Source: Bacteroidales bacterium (GTDB lineage Bacteria > Bacteroidota > Bacteroidia > Bacteroidales > JAADJA01). Taken from it: DNA of 41,474 bases. Where the stretch lies: assembly GCA_026984135.1 (NCBI GenBank), contig JALSSR010000199.1, positions 1 through 41,474 of the forward strand, written 5' to 3'. This document shows, piece after piece, positions 25,429-34,764 of this stretch. The position numbers and the translations under genes were made by a program. The notes beneath the pieces were generated by a model. That model was not told the DNA's origin and did no database searches. It was given only the letters and a program-made list of their open reading frames with translations. Position 1 is the stretch's first letter, and each line of letters opens with the position of its first letter.

Positions 25429-25863
25429 ATGCTGGATCAAATTTTAAACGGCCTGAAAAGTCAGGTGGGAGATAAGTTAACCCAAATTCCCGGGTTTAAC
25501 GTAAATCAAATTGATGATGTTATCGGAATTACCGGTGATGTTGTTAAAGAAAAAGTAACTTCCGAAATTTCCGGAGGAGGAATAGGTACATTGATGAATT
25601 TGTTTTCAAATTCATCTAATAACAGTTCGGCAAATTCGCTCCAAAATTCAATAACCGAAGGTATTGTTTCAAAATTAATTTCAAAACTCGGACTGAATAG
25701 TTCTGTTGCATCATCTGTTGCCGGAGTTATTGTTCCGATGATAATCTCAAAAATAACGGGAGAAAACAGTAAAACACCGGATGATGATCCGTCACCGCTC
25801 GCAAATTTGTTTGGCGACGGCGATAGCAGTTCCATCGGTGGAATGTTAAACAAATTGTTTTAA
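25429..25863 (+). CDS. Small uncharacterised protein, DUF937-like
   Basis: From the ATG at 25429 the protein has 144 residues (MLDQILNGLKSQVGDKL at the start). It has a Gly/Ser/Asn-rich centre and a hydrophobic stretch SVASSVAGVIVPMIISKI that could pack as a helix. It ends in FGDGDSSSIGGMLNKLF. This composition, with repeated 'LxxLF' and 'GGMLxKLF' endings, is typical of DUF937-like small proteins of unknown function. No signal peptide is seen. The longer frame from 25318 overlaps the promoter box and is rejected. The DUF4332 gene follows after 38 bases. Confidence 0.75.
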   Translation: MLDQILNGLKSQVGDKLTQIPGFNVNQIDDVIGITGDVVKEKVTSEISGGGIGTLMNLFSNSSNNSSANSLQNSITEGIVSKLISKLGLNSSVASSVAGVIVPMIISKITGENSKTPDDDPSPLANLFGDGDSSSIGGMLNKLF

Positions 25864-25901
25864 TCAATCTAAATCAAGTATTAATCATAAAAATTAAAAA
25901 A

Positions 25902-26306
25902 ATGGCAAAATTATCCGATATTGAAGGAATTGGTGATGCTTATGCAGCTAAATTGAAAGAAGCCGGAGTTGCTTCTGTTGAAAGCCTTCTGAAAATGGGA
26001 AGCGACAAAAAAGGTCGTAAAGAGATTGCAGAAAAATCAGGATTGAACGAGAAAATGATCCTTAACTGGGTTAATCGTGCCGATCTTACAAGAATTAAGG
26101 GTGTTAGCACTCAATATGCCGACCTTCTCGAGGCATCCGGTGTTGATACGGTTCCCGAACTTGCAACAAGAAATGCGGAAAACCTGTGTAATAAGATGAT
26201 TGAGGTCAATAATGAGAAGAAACTCGTTCGTCAAACACCGGGTCTGGCTCAGGTTGAAAGTTGGGTTATGCAGGCTAAAAAACTTCCGAAAGTTGTTACC
26301 CACTAA
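25902..26306 (+). CDS. DUF4332 helix-hairpin-helix protein
   Basis: The 134-residue protein contains two helix-hairpin-helix-like units: LSDIEGIGDAYAAKLKEAGV (4-23) and LTRIKGVSTQYADLLEASGV (about 62-81), the layout of DUF4332. Such units often bind DNA non-specifically, but the function of this family is unknown. It is read with the preceding small gene and is followed by a strong terminator hairpin, so the two form a short operon. Confidence 0.88.
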   Translation: MAKLSDIEGIGDAYAAKLKEAGVASVESLLKMGSDKKGRKEIAEKSGLNEKMILNWVNRADLTRIKGVSTQYADLLEASGVDTVPELATRNAENLCNKMIEVNNEKKLVRQTPGLAQVESWVMQAKKLPKVVTH

Positions 26307-26325
26307 CAATTTTCAGTAACTTTTG

Positions 26326-26358
26326 AAAACCGGACTATAATATATGTCCGGTTTTTTT
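26326..26358 (+). terminator. Rho-independent terminator after DUF4332 gene
   Basis: AAAACCGGAC (26326-26335) pairs with GTCCGGTTTT (26346-26355) around a 10-base loop and runs into a T tract. It lies 19 bases after the stop codon. Confidence 0.9.
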
Positions 26359-26382
26359 GTGCACCAAAGTCACTATTTTTAT

Positions 26383-26390
26383 TACTTTTG
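26383..26390 (+). promoter_or_regulatory. Promoter box TACTTTTG before subtilisin gene
   Basis: TACTTTTG matches TAnnTTTG and lies 20 bases before the ATG at 26411, with a TTTG at 26356-26359 upstream. Confidence 0.5.
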
Positions 26391-26410
26391 TCGAAATAAA
26401 ACTATCAACA

Positions 26411-28492
26411 ATGAAAAAACTAACTTTATCTGCTACTGCACTTTTGTTGTGCCTGCTCTCTTACACTCAGGTTGCTCCTGATAAATATTGGATTAAATTT
26501 ACCGATAAAAACAATTCGCCTTTTTCCGTTGATAATCCTTCGGCCTTTTTGTCGCAAAGGGCGATTGAGAGACGTTTGAAACAGAATATTCCTGTTATGG
26601 AAAACGATCTTCCCGTGAATCAATCCTACATAGATAGTGTTACGAGTACGGGAGTTACACTGCTTACGGTGTCGAAATGGTTTAATTCCGTGACAATTTA
26701 TACTACGGATACAAATGCCCTGAACATTATCAATTCCTTTTCCTTTGTGCAATCTGTCGTAAAGGCATCTTCCGGGAAAATTACAGGTGCAACGAAACCG
26801 TTTTTTGCCAATGAGCATATTGAAGATTTTATAGAGAAACAGGGAAAGAACAAAGAAGTAAAATCCAATGCTTATGATTACGGTTCGGCACTCAATCAGA
26901 TTCAGATGTTAAACGGTGATTCGTTACACGACCTCGGATATGACGGAGACGGGATGATTATTGCCGTTTTGGATGCCGGCTTTCTCAATGTTAACACTCT
27001 CAGTGCATTTGACAGCCTTTGGAATTCGGGACGTATTCTCGGTTGGAAAGATTTTGTCAGTCCCCAAAGTCCTAACATTTTCAGTTCCCATTCTCACGGG
27101 TGTATGGTGCTGTCAACAATGGGGGCATATCTGCCCGGGCAAATGGTAGGCACTGCACCCAAAGCAAGCTATTTTCTGCTGCGTACTGAAGATGGTGCAA
27201 CGGAGAATCTTATTGAAGAGCTTAACTGGGCTTCGGGTGCCGAGTTTGCCGACAGTGCAGGTGCAGATGTCATTAATTCATCACTGATATATACAACTTT
27301 TGATAATCCCGCCTTAAACCATACTTACCAGGATATGGACGGGAATACGACACCAATAACAATTGCCGCCGATATTGCAGCAAGCAAAGGAATTGTGGTT
27401 TGTAATGCTGCCGGAAATTCGGGAAATTCGGCAACATGGCCATACATAGGTGCTCCCGCAGACGGAGATAGTGTCTTTACGGCGGGTGCCGTGACTTCAA
27501 GCGGAAGTTATGCATCTTTCAGTTCCAAAGGACCCACATCCGACGGAAGACTCAAACCGAATGTCGTTGCCCAAGGCTCCGGCACAACGGTTATCTCACC
27601 CTGGTCGGGTAGCGTTACCACCGGTAGCGGTACTTCATTTGCATCACCTATCACGGCAGGAATGGTAACCTCACTTTGGCAGGCTCATCCTGAAAAAACA
27701 AATATGGAAATAATGTATGCCGTTGAGCAAAGTGCATCACAATATTCAAATCCCGACACTTTACGAGGTTTCGGTATCCCCGACTATTTTAATGCTAATA
27801 AAATTTTGTCCGTCCCCGATACAATATCTTTCCAATTGGAGCTGAAACTCTTTTTGGAAGGCTCGTTTAACGGTACGGATATGGATGAAATGCCTGTATC
27901 CCTCCTTCCGTTACAGCAGCCATATAATCAGCCGCCTTTTGATTATCAGGGAGTCGAATCGGTTTCTCAAATTCCCGAAGGTGTTGTTGACTGGGTATTG
28001 ATTGAATTTCGCGACACCATATTACCTTCACGTGCAACAGCCGGCAGCATTGTGGCAAGGAGGGCAGCCTTTCTGAAAAATGACGGATCGGTTGTTGACC
28101 TTGACGGAATAAGCAGACTTCAGTTTACGATTGTCGTGAAGAATAATCCGTATCTTACTGTTCGCCATAGAAATCATCTTGATATCATCTCCAAATGGCA
28201 ACCTGTAACCGATAGCAGCGGAATAATGAGCTATGACTTTACTCAAAATGACCAATCGTGGGGAAATACCTCGCAAAAAGAAACCGGAAACGGGATTTTT
28301 GTTATGATAGCAGGTGACTCTAACGGTGACGGCATCATTGATGAAGCGGATAAATCGTCACTATGGCAATACCAAGCCGGGGAATCCGGCTATCTCAACT
28401 CAGACCTCAATCTTGACGGTCAATCCAATAATAGGGATAAAAACGAATATTGGTTTATTAATAACGGAAAAACAAGCTATTTGCCGGAATAA
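26411..28492 (+). CDS. Secreted subtilisin-like (S8) serine protease with dockerin-like tail
   Basis: The start at 26411 gives 693 residues with a Sec signal peptide (MKKLTLSATALLLCLLSYTQ). The S8 catalytic residues are visible: Asp188 (IIAVLDAGF), His229 (SHSHGCMVL), oxyanion Asn336 (NAAGNSG) and Ser409 (GTSFASPITAGM). A prodomain-like region (about 25-150) precedes the catalytic domain. The C-terminal region carries two EF-hand-like calcium loops, GDSNGDGIIDEADKS and LNLDGQSNNRDK, resembling a dockerin pair. I see no typical type IX secretion sorting domain after them. It probably acts in the periplasm or outside the cell on proteins. Confidence 0.92.
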   Translation: MKKLTLSATALLLCLLSYTQVAPDKYWIKFTDKNNSPFSVDNPSAFLSQRAIERRLKQNIPVMENDLPVNQSYIDSVTSTGVTLLTVSKWFNSVTIYTTDTNALNIINSFSFVQSVVKASSGKITGATKPFFANEHIEDFIEKQGKNKEVKSNAYDYGSALNQIQMLNGDSLHDLGYDGDGMIIAVLDAGFLNVNTLSAFDSLWNSGRILGWKDFVSPQSPNIFSSHSHGCMVLSTMGAYLPGQMVGTAPKASYFLLRTEDGATENLIEELNWASGAEFADSAGADVINSSLIYTTFDNPALNHTYQDMDGNTTPITIAADIAASKGIVVCNAAGNSGNSATWPYIGAPADGDSVFTAGAVTSSGSYASFSSKGPTSDGRLKPNVVAQGSGTTVISPWSGSVTTGSGTSFASPITAGMVTSLWQAHPEKTNMEIMYAVEQSASQYSNPDTLRGFGIPDYFNANKILSVPDTISFQLELKLFLEGSFNGTDMDEMPVSLLPLQQPYNQPPFDYQGVESVSQIPEGVVDWVLIEFRDTILPSRATAGSIVARRAAFLKNDGSVVDLDGISRLQFTIVVKNNPYLTVRHRNHLDIISKWQPVTDSSGIMSYDFTQNDQSWGNTSQKETGNGIFVMIAGDSNGDGIIDEADKSSLWQYQAGESGYLNSDLNLDGQSNNRDKNEYWFINNGKTSYLPE

Positions 28493-28566
28493 GGAATAAT
28501 TGTATTGATTCAACAGCTTTTTGATAAATTTTAGCCTGTCTGATATTCATTAAGGTTAAATTAATT

Positions 28567-28574
28567 TACTTTTG
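28567..28574 (+). promoter_or_regulatory. Promoter box TACTTTTG before ubiE
   Basis: TACTTTTG matches TAnnTTTG and ends 8 bases before the ATG at 28583, implying a very short leader. Confidence 0.45.
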
Positions 28575-28582
28575 CGGTTAAT

Positions 28583-29290
28583 ATGGTAAACGAAAAAGGC
28601 AAAAAGCAGCAGGTAAGGTCAATGTTCAACAGCATTGCACACCGGTATGACTTCCTGAATCATTTTCTTTCGGCCGGAATTGATTACAGTTGGAGAAAAA
28701 AAGCAATAAAAATACTTGGCAAAACAAATCCTAAAAAAATACTTGATGTGGCAACCGGAACGGGTGATCTGGCCATAGAAGCGGTAAAACTGAATCCTGA
28801 AAAAATTACCGGAATTGATATTGCGGAAGATATGGTGAAGATAGGTCGTGAAAAGATAAAAAAGAAGAAACTTACTGATATTATTGAACTTCAGGTAGGT
28901 GATTCGGAAAACCTCAATTTTGAAGATAATTATTTTGATGCTGCAATAGTTGCTTTCGGGGTGCGTAATTTTGAGAATCTTGAAAAGGGACTCTCGGAGA
29001 TGAACAGGGTTTTGAAAAAGGGAGCTATGATCGTGGTACTTGAGTTTTCAAAACCAAAAAAAACACCTGTCAAACAATTTTATAATTTCTATTTTAAAAA
29101 CATACTGCCGGGACTCGGACGAATGATTTCGGGTGATAGTGCTGCTTATACATACCTGCCGGAATCGGTGGGGAAATTTCCCGACGGGGATGATTTTTTA
29201 AAAATATTGCATAAAACGGGATTCGAAAAAACAAAACAAACACCGCTTACTTTCGGGATTGCAACGATTTATCAGGGAATAAAAAAATGA
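28583..29290 (+). CDS. ubiE: Demethylmenaquinone methyltransferase
   Basis: UbiE/MenG carries out the final C-methylation of menaquinone synthesis with S-adenosylmethionine. The 235-residue protein has the UbiE N-terminal signature VRSMFNSIAHRYDFLNHFLSAGID, SAM motif I LDVATGTGDLA (54-64), the family signature VAFGVRNFENLEKGLSEMNRVLKKG, and a YLPESVGKFPDG segment near the end. Length and motifs are complete. The DUF6125 gene starts 4 bases after its stop. Presence of this gene implies a menaquinone-based electron transport chain, which many anaerobic Bacteroidetes have. Confidence 0.93.
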   Translation: MVNEKGKKQQVRSMFNSIAHRYDFLNHFLSAGIDYSWRKKAIKILGKTNPKKILDVATGTGDLAIEAVKLNPEKITGIDIAEDMVKIGREKIKKKKLTDIIELQVGDSENLNFEDNYFDAAIVAFGVRNFENLEKGLSEMNRVLKKGAMIVVLEFSKPKKTPVKQFYNFYFKNILPGLGRMISGDSAAYTYLPESVGKFPDGDDFLKILHKTGFEKTKQTPLTFGIATIYQGIKK

Positions 29291-29294
29291 CGGT

Positions 29295-30023
29295 ATGACA
29301 AAGGACATTGACAAAAAAGATAATGCAAAATTGATTCTCGATTTTTTTCATCGTACGATGATGCACCATGCATTGTGGTTTGCCGAGGTACAACATCAGA
29401 TGGGACGGGAAAAAGCCTTTGCAGTATTGGATGAAGCCTGGAAAAGGAGTTCTGCGATTCAGATGAAAAGAATAGGTAAGGTTCTCGGTTTTGAGTTGGA
29501 AGATGATATTCCCAAACCTTTGCTTGACCTTTCCGCTGAAAAACTTGAAGAACTTCGTGATGCAATGGCGGTAAACTGGCTGGCTAACGACGGTGTATGG
29601 TTTCAGGCGGTTGAATTCAAATACGGTATGAACGATGCCAAACGCTGCAACGACTCCTGCTGGGCGCATTTCTCACCCTTTGAGGCGTGGTCAATAAAAC
29701 GGATTCTTAGTCTCGGTGAAAAACCGGGAATAGAGGGACTGAAAAAAGCCCTTGAATACCGGCTTTATAATTTCGTCAACAAACAGTCTTTTACGGAAGA
29801 GACGGAAAACAGTTTGATTTTCAGAATGAACGAATGTCGTGTTCAGGCGGCACGAAAGAGAAAGGGGCTACCCGATTATCCCTGCAAATCAGGTGGAATT
29901 GTGGAATATACAACCTTTGCGGAAGCCATTGACCCGCGGATAAAAACAGAGGTAATAGCTTGTCCGCCGGATCCTCATCCCGACGAATACTATTGTGCCT
30001 GGCGGTTTTATATCGAACCGTAA
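29295..30023 (+). CDS. DUF6125 family protein
   Basis: This 242-residue protein is cytoplasmic by appearance. Its C-terminal third has the features I associate with DUF6125: NECRVQAARKRKGLPDYPC, then GIVEYTTFAEAIDPRI, and VIACPPDPHPDEYYCAWRF. The four regularly spaced cysteines there (about residues 179-238) could bind a metal or an iron-sulfur cluster. The N-terminal half is helical (FHRTMMHHALWFAEVQHQMG). The reaction is unknown. The gene is coupled to ubiE (4-base spacing) and ends 2 bases from the convergent lipoprotein gene. Confidence 0.8.
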   Translation: MTKDIDKKDNAKLILDFFHRTMMHHALWFAEVQHQMGREKAFAVLDEAWKRSSAIQMKRIGKVLGFELEDDIPKPLLDLSAEKLEELRDAMAVNWLANDGVWFQAVEFKYGMNDAKRCNDSCWAHFSPFEAWSIKRILSLGEKPGIEGLKKALEYRLYNFVNKQSFTEETENSLIFRMNECRVQAARKRKGLPDYPCKSGGIVEYTTFAEAIDPRIKTEVIACPPDPHPDEYYCAWRFYIEP

Positions 30024-30025
30024 AT

Positions 30026-30778
30026 CTATTGCACAATTATATGCAATCGCGGATTTACGCTTCCCTGAAGACAATATGGAAGTATTGCAGTGTTGTCAAT
30101 GGTCAGTATTTGAAGGTTGCGCAGATTGCAAAGACTCTCGGGAATGTCAAGCATAACACCCGAATGACTTAAATTTAGCTCATTCAGAGTTACAATATCT
30201 CCCAATTCGCGTGGTAGAGCTTTAAGGTCGTTTTTGCCGATATTCAATATCACAAGCCTGTCGCATTTACCCAGTTCTTTTGGTATTTCTGTCAGATGAT
30301 TATGCCCCAGGTATAAAATTTCAAGGCTATTAAGATTGCCAAGTGATGCAGGAAGTTTTGTAAGGTTATTATATGCCAGGTTAAGTTCGTCGAGGTTTTT
30401 AAGATTCCCTATCTCCTCAGGTAAGCTGTCAATTTCATTGAAGTAGAGAGTCAGATTTTCCAGATTTGTAAGATTACCGATTTCGGGAGCTATCTTTTTT
30501 ATCTTATTTCTGCTCAAAGCAAGCCGTTTCAACTTTTTTAATTTTCCAATCTCCGGCGGTATTTCCGTAATGTTGTTTTTATAAAGTATCAACTCTTCCA
30601 AATTTGTAAGTTCAAAAACCTCCTTTGGTATTTCGGTCAAACCTTTTCGCCCGAGTCGTAATTCCGTAACTTTATTCTTACTCGCAAGTGCTTCTTTGAG
30701 AATTTGTTCTGTTGACCTGCAGGATGAAATAAATAATAAAACAAATGCAAACAAAATAAGTTTTAAGAATCTTTTCAT
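30026..30778 (-). CDS. Leucine-rich-repeat lipoprotein
   Basis: The start at 30778 gives 250 residues that begin with a lipoprotein signal peptide and lipobox (LLFISSC, Cys about 20). After a short linker come about seven tandem leucine-rich repeats of 23 residues of the type LTNLEELILYKNNITEIPPE and LKNLDELNLAYNNLTKLPAS. Such proteins are displayed on the cell surface or periplasmic membrane face and bind other proteins; no enzyme is implied. A longer frame from 30919 adds hydrophobic residues not part of a signal peptide and is rejected. It converges on the DUF6125 gene with 2 bases between stops. Confidence 0.87.
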   Translation of the reverse strand: MKRFLKLILFAFVLLFISSCRSTEQILKEALASKNKVTELRLGRKGLTEIPKEVFELTNLEELILYKNNITEIPPEIGKLKKLKRLALSRNKIKKIAPEIGNLTNLENLTLYFNEIDSLPEEIGNLKNLDELNLAYNNLTKLPASLGNLNSLEILYLGHNHLTEIPKELGKCDRLVILNIGKNDLKALPRELGDIVTLNELNLSHSGVMLDIPESLCNLRNLQILTIDNTAILPYCLQGSVNPRLHIIVQ

Positions 30779-30892
30779 AAGTATAAAGTCTTTAAAGACC
30801 TTATAATCCTGAATAAATACTTTAGATATTTTCATTATTATCAAATATAGCGCTAAAGTACAACAAAAAACAAAACAAATATCCGGGAATAA

Positions 30893-30946
30893 AAAAACCA
30901 TTAAGAAATCAAGATTCATCGAATTCTTAATTCCTTAATGGTTTTT
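30893..30946 (-). terminator. Terminator hairpin after nifJ
   Basis: AAAAACCATTAAG (30893-30905) pairs with CTTAATGGTTTTT (30934-30946). Read on the minus strand it follows nifJ by about 22 bases and ends in a T run. A second, smaller pairing (AAGA/TCTT) may fold within the loop. Confidence 0.8.
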
Positions 30947-30968
30947 AAAATAATAATTTCCAACCGGA

Positions 30969-33900
30969 TTATTCGGAATAATCCATTTTAGTCATACGTT
31001 CGTATGTTTTGTATCTCCATTTTGCATTCTCCTCGGCAGCCTTGAAAAGTTCGGCAGCTTCGGCAGGAAATGCCTTCATTAGCGACGTAAATCTCACTTC
31101 ACGTTTCAGGAAGTCCTGGAATGTTGACCAATCGGGTTCTTTCGAGTCGAGAATAAACGGATTCTTGCCCTCCTCTTCAAGAAGCGGATTGTAGCGATAC
31201 AATGTCCAGAATCCGGATTCAACAGCCAACTTTTCTTCTTCCGAAGCCTTGTTCATTCCAAACCTTAAGCCATGAGCTATACAGGGTGAATAAGCAATTA
31301 TCAGAGAAGGTCCCGGATATGCTTCGGCTTCACGTATAGCTTTCAGTGTCTGCGACTGACTGGCACCCATTGAGATGTGAGCAACATAAACATAACCGTA
31401 TGTTGTGGCTATCAATCCCAGTTCTTTTTTCCTGATTTTCTTACCTGAGGCGGCAAACTTGGCAACAGCTCCGATAGGTGTTGACTTTGACGCCTGACCT
31501 CCCGTATTGGAGTAAACCTCGGTGTCAAGAACAAGAATATTGATGTCGGCACCTGATGCAATAACGTGGTCAAGTCCGCCATATCCAATGTCGTAAGCCC
31601 AGCCGTCACCTCCAATAGCCCAAATTGATTTTTTAACGAGATACTGTTTCAGCTTCAAAATCTCTTTTGCAACGGGAGCCTTTTCTTTCTCAAGAGCAGG
31701 AATCAGCTTGTTTGTAACTTCAATTGATTTATCCGCATTGTTCATATTTTCAAGCCACTCGTCGAACAAAGCCTTTGTACCGGATGAAACATCGGTTGCG
31801 TTTCTCATCATATTGGCAATTGTTTTTCTGAAATTATCAATTGCGGCAACCATTCCGAATCCGTACTCGGCATTATCTTCAAACAGTGAATTTGCCCAGG
31901 CAGGCCCTTGTCCGCTCTCTTTGTGAGTACAATATGGTGTTGCAGGTGCGGAACCGCCGTAAATTGACGAACAGCCTGTTGCATTTGCAATTATCATTCT
32001 TTCACCGAAAAGTTGAGTTACCAGTTTTATATAAGGCGTTTCGCCACAACCTGCACAAGCTCCGGAGAACTCAAAAAGAGGCTGTGCAAACTGGCTGTTT
32101 TTAACCGATTTGTCTTTCGGAACAACATCATCTTTATAAGTTACCTGTTCGTGCATATAGTTCCAACGGTCGGCTTCATCAAGCTGAGTATCAAGCGGCT
32201 TCATAATTAGCGACTTCTCTTTTGATGGGCAAACATCGGCACATACACCGCAGCCAGTACAATCGAGAACACTCACCTGAATTCTGTATTTAAGTCCGTT
32301 GAAAGTTTTTACCGGCTTGGCATCCAACAAGTCCGTACCTTCAGGAACATTCTCAGCTTCTTTCTCGTCAAGCAGGAAGGGACGTATTGCGGCATGAGGA
32401 CAAACATACGAACATTGATTACACTGAATACAGTTATCAGCTATCCATTCGGGAACATCAACAGCTACACCCCGTTTTTCGTATGCTGTGGTGCCGGCCG
32501 GGAATGTACCGTCTTCCCTGCCCTTGAAAGCGGAAACGGGAAGATCGTCACCTTTAAGTTTGTTAATAGGTTCGAATACATTTTTGATAAAGTCGGGCAG
32601 ATCTCTTGTATCTTTCTTCTCGGTTACTTTAATTTTTGCCCACTCCTCGGGTATTTCAACCTTGATAACCTCACCACCTTTATCAACGGCAGCATAGTTA
32701 AGATTAACAATCATTTCACCTTTTTTGCCGTATGATTTGTTAATTGCCGTTTTCATCTCCTCCACAGCAAGATCGTAAGGAATCACTTCCGCAACTTTAA
32801 AGAATGCGGATTGCATAATCGTATTAGTACGATTTCCAAGACCGATCTCTTTTGCAATTTTTGTTGCATTTATTATATAGAAAGAGATATTATTTTCTGC
32901 AAGATACTTTTTATAATAATCGGGAAGATGTTTTTTTGTTTCTTCCTCATCCCAAATACTGTTAAGAAGGAATGTTCCGCCTTTTTTCAACCCTTTCAGC
33001 ATATCATACTTTTGCAGGTATGCCGACACGTGGCAAGCCACAAAATCGGGTGTGCTTACCAGATAAGTTGATTTAATCGGAACATCACCAAATCTGAGGT
33101 GAGAAATTGTTATGCCACCTGATTTCTTTGAGTCGTAGGCAAAATAAGCCTGAGCATATTTGTCGGTTGAATTACCGATTATCTTAATTGAGTTTTTATT
33201 TGCTCCGACAGTTCCGTCAGCACCAAGTCCGTAGAATTTGGCTTCAAAAGTACCTTCGGGTACAACGCTTATTTCAGGTAATAACGGTAATGATGAATTC
33301 TTCACATCATCGTTAATACTGATAGTAAATCTGTTTTTAGGTTCATCGAGTTTGAGATTATCAAAAACAGAAAGGATGTGAGCAGGTGTTGTATCTTTGG
33401 AACTTAAACCGTATCTTCCACCAACAATAACAGGTGCGTTTTCTTTATCATAAAAAATATCTCTAACATCAAGATAAAGGGGCTCACCTGTTGCACCAAT
33501 CTCTTTTGTGCGGTCAAGTACGGCAATTTTCTTAACACTTTTCGGGAGAACTTTGAAGAAATATTTTTCCGAAAAAGGTCTGTAAAGATGAACTGAAATC
33601 AATCCGACTTTTTCACCTTTGGCAGCAAGATAATCAATGACCTCTTTAATTGTATTAGTGACAGAACCCATTGCAACAATGATATTCTCCGCATCGTCGG
33701 CTCCGTAATAATCAAAAGGATGGTATTCGCGTCCCGTAATCTTTTCAATCTCACGCATATATTCCTCAACAACATCGGGTACAGGATCATAGAATCTGTC
33801 GGCAGCTTCTCTTGCCTGGAAATAAATATCGGGATTTTGAGCAGTACCTCTCGTAACAGGATGCTCCGGATTAAGAGCGTTATCCCTGAAATGCTGTAAA

Positions 33901-34502
33901 GCTTTCTCGTCAAGCAAAGGAGCCAGATCTTCCATTTGCATCTCCTCAACTTTCTGGATTTCGTGAGAAGTACGGAATCCGTCAAAGAAATGAATAAACG
34001 GTATTCTTGTTTTTATTGCTGTAAGGTGGGCAATTCCGGCAAGGTCCATTATCTCCTGAGCACTGGCGGTAGCAAGCATTGCAAAACCTGTATTCCGGGT
34101 TGACATAACATCGCTGTGGTCACCGAAAATAGAAAGAGCCTGAGCAGCAAGACTCCTTGCACTCACGTGAAAAACACCCGGCAATAACTCACCGGAAATC
34201 TTGTACATATTAGGAATCATCAGCAGCAATCCCTGGGAAGCAGTAAAAGTACTTGTCAAAGCACCTGCCTGTAACGAACCGTGAACAGCACCCGAAGCAC
34301 CGGCTTCCGATTGCATTTCCTTCACCTCAACAACCTCGTTAAAAATATTTTTTCTTCCGTGCGCAGCCCATTGGTCAATATATTCGGCCATATCGGATGA
34401 CGGTGTAATAGGATAAATACAAGCAACCTCACTAAACATATATGCAATATGCGAAGCAGCATAATTACCCTCACAAGTAATAAATTTTTTCTCTTTTGCC
34501 AT
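30969..34502 (-). CDS. nifJ: Pyruvate:ferredoxin (flavodoxin) oxidoreductase, single chain
   Basis: PFOR converts pyruvate, CoA and oxidised ferredoxin to acetyl-CoA, CO2 and reduced ferredoxin, a central step in anaerobes. From the ATG at 34502 the protein has 1177 residues, the full single-chain length. The N-terminal domain is recognisable from the pyruvate-binding loop IYPITPSSDMAEYIDQW and ASQGLLLMIPNMYK. Two 4Fe-4S motifs, CIQCNQCSYVCPHAA and CTGCGVCADVCPS, precede the ThDP domain with ACAGCGETPY, ATGCSSIYGG and IGGDGWAYDIGYGG. An upstream ATG at 34532 adds ten residues and is less likely. Expression is divergent from the dihydroorotate-dehydrogenase-like gene. Confidence 0.96.
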   Translation of the reverse strand: MAKEKKFITCEGNYAASHIAYMFSEVACIYPITPSSDMAEYIDQWAAHGRKNIFNEVVEVKEMQSEAGASGAVHGSLQAGALTSTFTASQGLLLMIPNMYKISGELLPGVFHVSARSLAAQALSIFGDHSDVMSTRNTGFAMLATASAQEIMDLAGIAHLTAIKTRIPFIHFFDGFRTSHEIQKVEEMQMEDLAPLLDEKALQHFRDNALNPEHPVTRGTAQNPDIYFQAREAADRFYDPVPDVVEEYMREIEKITGREYHPFDYYGADDAENIIVAMGSVTNTIKEVIDYLAAKGEKVGLISVHLYRPFSEKYFFKVLPKSVKKIAVLDRTKEIGATGEPLYLDVRDIFYDKENAPVIVGGRYGLSSKDTTPAHILSVFDNLKLDEPKNRFTISINDDVKNSSLPLLPEISVVPEGTFEAKFYGLGADGTVGANKNSIKIIGNSTDKYAQAYFAYDSKKSGGITISHLRFGDVPIKSTYLVSTPDFVACHVSAYLQKYDMLKGLKKGGTFLLNSIWDEEETKKHLPDYYKKYLAENNISFYIINATKIAKEIGLGNRTNTIMQSAFFKVAEVIPYDLAVEEMKTAINKSYGKKGEMIVNLNYAAVDKGGEVIKVEIPEEWAKIKVTEKKDTRDLPDFIKNVFEPINKLKGDDLPVSAFKGREDGTFPAGTTAYEKRGVAVDVPEWIADNCIQCNQCSYVCPHAAIRPFLLDEKEAENVPEGTDLLDAKPVKTFNGLKYRIQVSVLDCTGCGVCADVCPSKEKSLIMKPLDTQLDEADRWNYMHEQVTYKDDVVPKDKSVKNSQFAQPLFEFSGACAGCGETPYIKLVTQLFGERMIIANATGCSSIYGGSAPATPYCTHKESGQGPAWANSLFEDNAEYGFGMVAAIDNFRKTIANMMRNATDVSSGTKALFDEWLENMNNADKSIEVTNKLIPALEKEKAPVAKEILKLKQYLVKKSIWAIGGDGWAYDIGYGGLDHVIASGADINILVLDTEVYSNTGGQASKSTPIGAVAKFAASGKKIRKKELGLIATTYGYVYVAHISMGASQSQTLKAIREAEAYPGPSLIIAYSPCIAHGLRFGMNKASEEEKLAVESGFWTLYRYNPLLEEEGKNPFILDSKEPDWSTFQDFLKREVRFTSLMKAFPAEAAELFKAAEENAKWRYKTYERMTKMDYSE

Positions 34503-34764
34503 TGTTATATAATTTAAAATCCTAAAACTCAATTTTTTATTAAAAACCCATCGGATTTTTGACGCGGCGAATTTAATAATTATTACATTAAATCTGCCTT
34601 TTCACTCTTTATTTAGAGTTGATTTAGATAGCATTATAAATAAAGAAAAATTATTTTTCCTATAAAAAAAGTTTATACATTTGCTTTTTGCATTTGGATA
34701 TTAATATCCGATTAGTGTAAATTATTATTTTTTAGACATTTAACAATTTTTATACTTTTAAATT
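34503..34764. other. Divergent promoter region of nifJ and the DHOD-like gene
   Basis: These 262 AT-rich bases hold no gene. A plus-strand TACATTTG at 34676-34683 matches TAnnTTTG, about 82 bases before the ATG at 34765. I found no convincing minus-strand box for nifJ. Confidence 0.35.

Noticed and set aside
30779-30919. Extended N terminus of the leucine-rich-repeat protein
   Set aside because: It would bury the lipoprotein signal peptide that begins at 30778.
32569-32580. GGTTCGAAT resembling a tRNA T-loop
   Set aside because: It lies inside nifJ, with no surrounding cloverleaf.
33599-33985. 128-residue minus-strand frame inside nifJ
   Set aside because: A shifted frame of the real gene with no family features.
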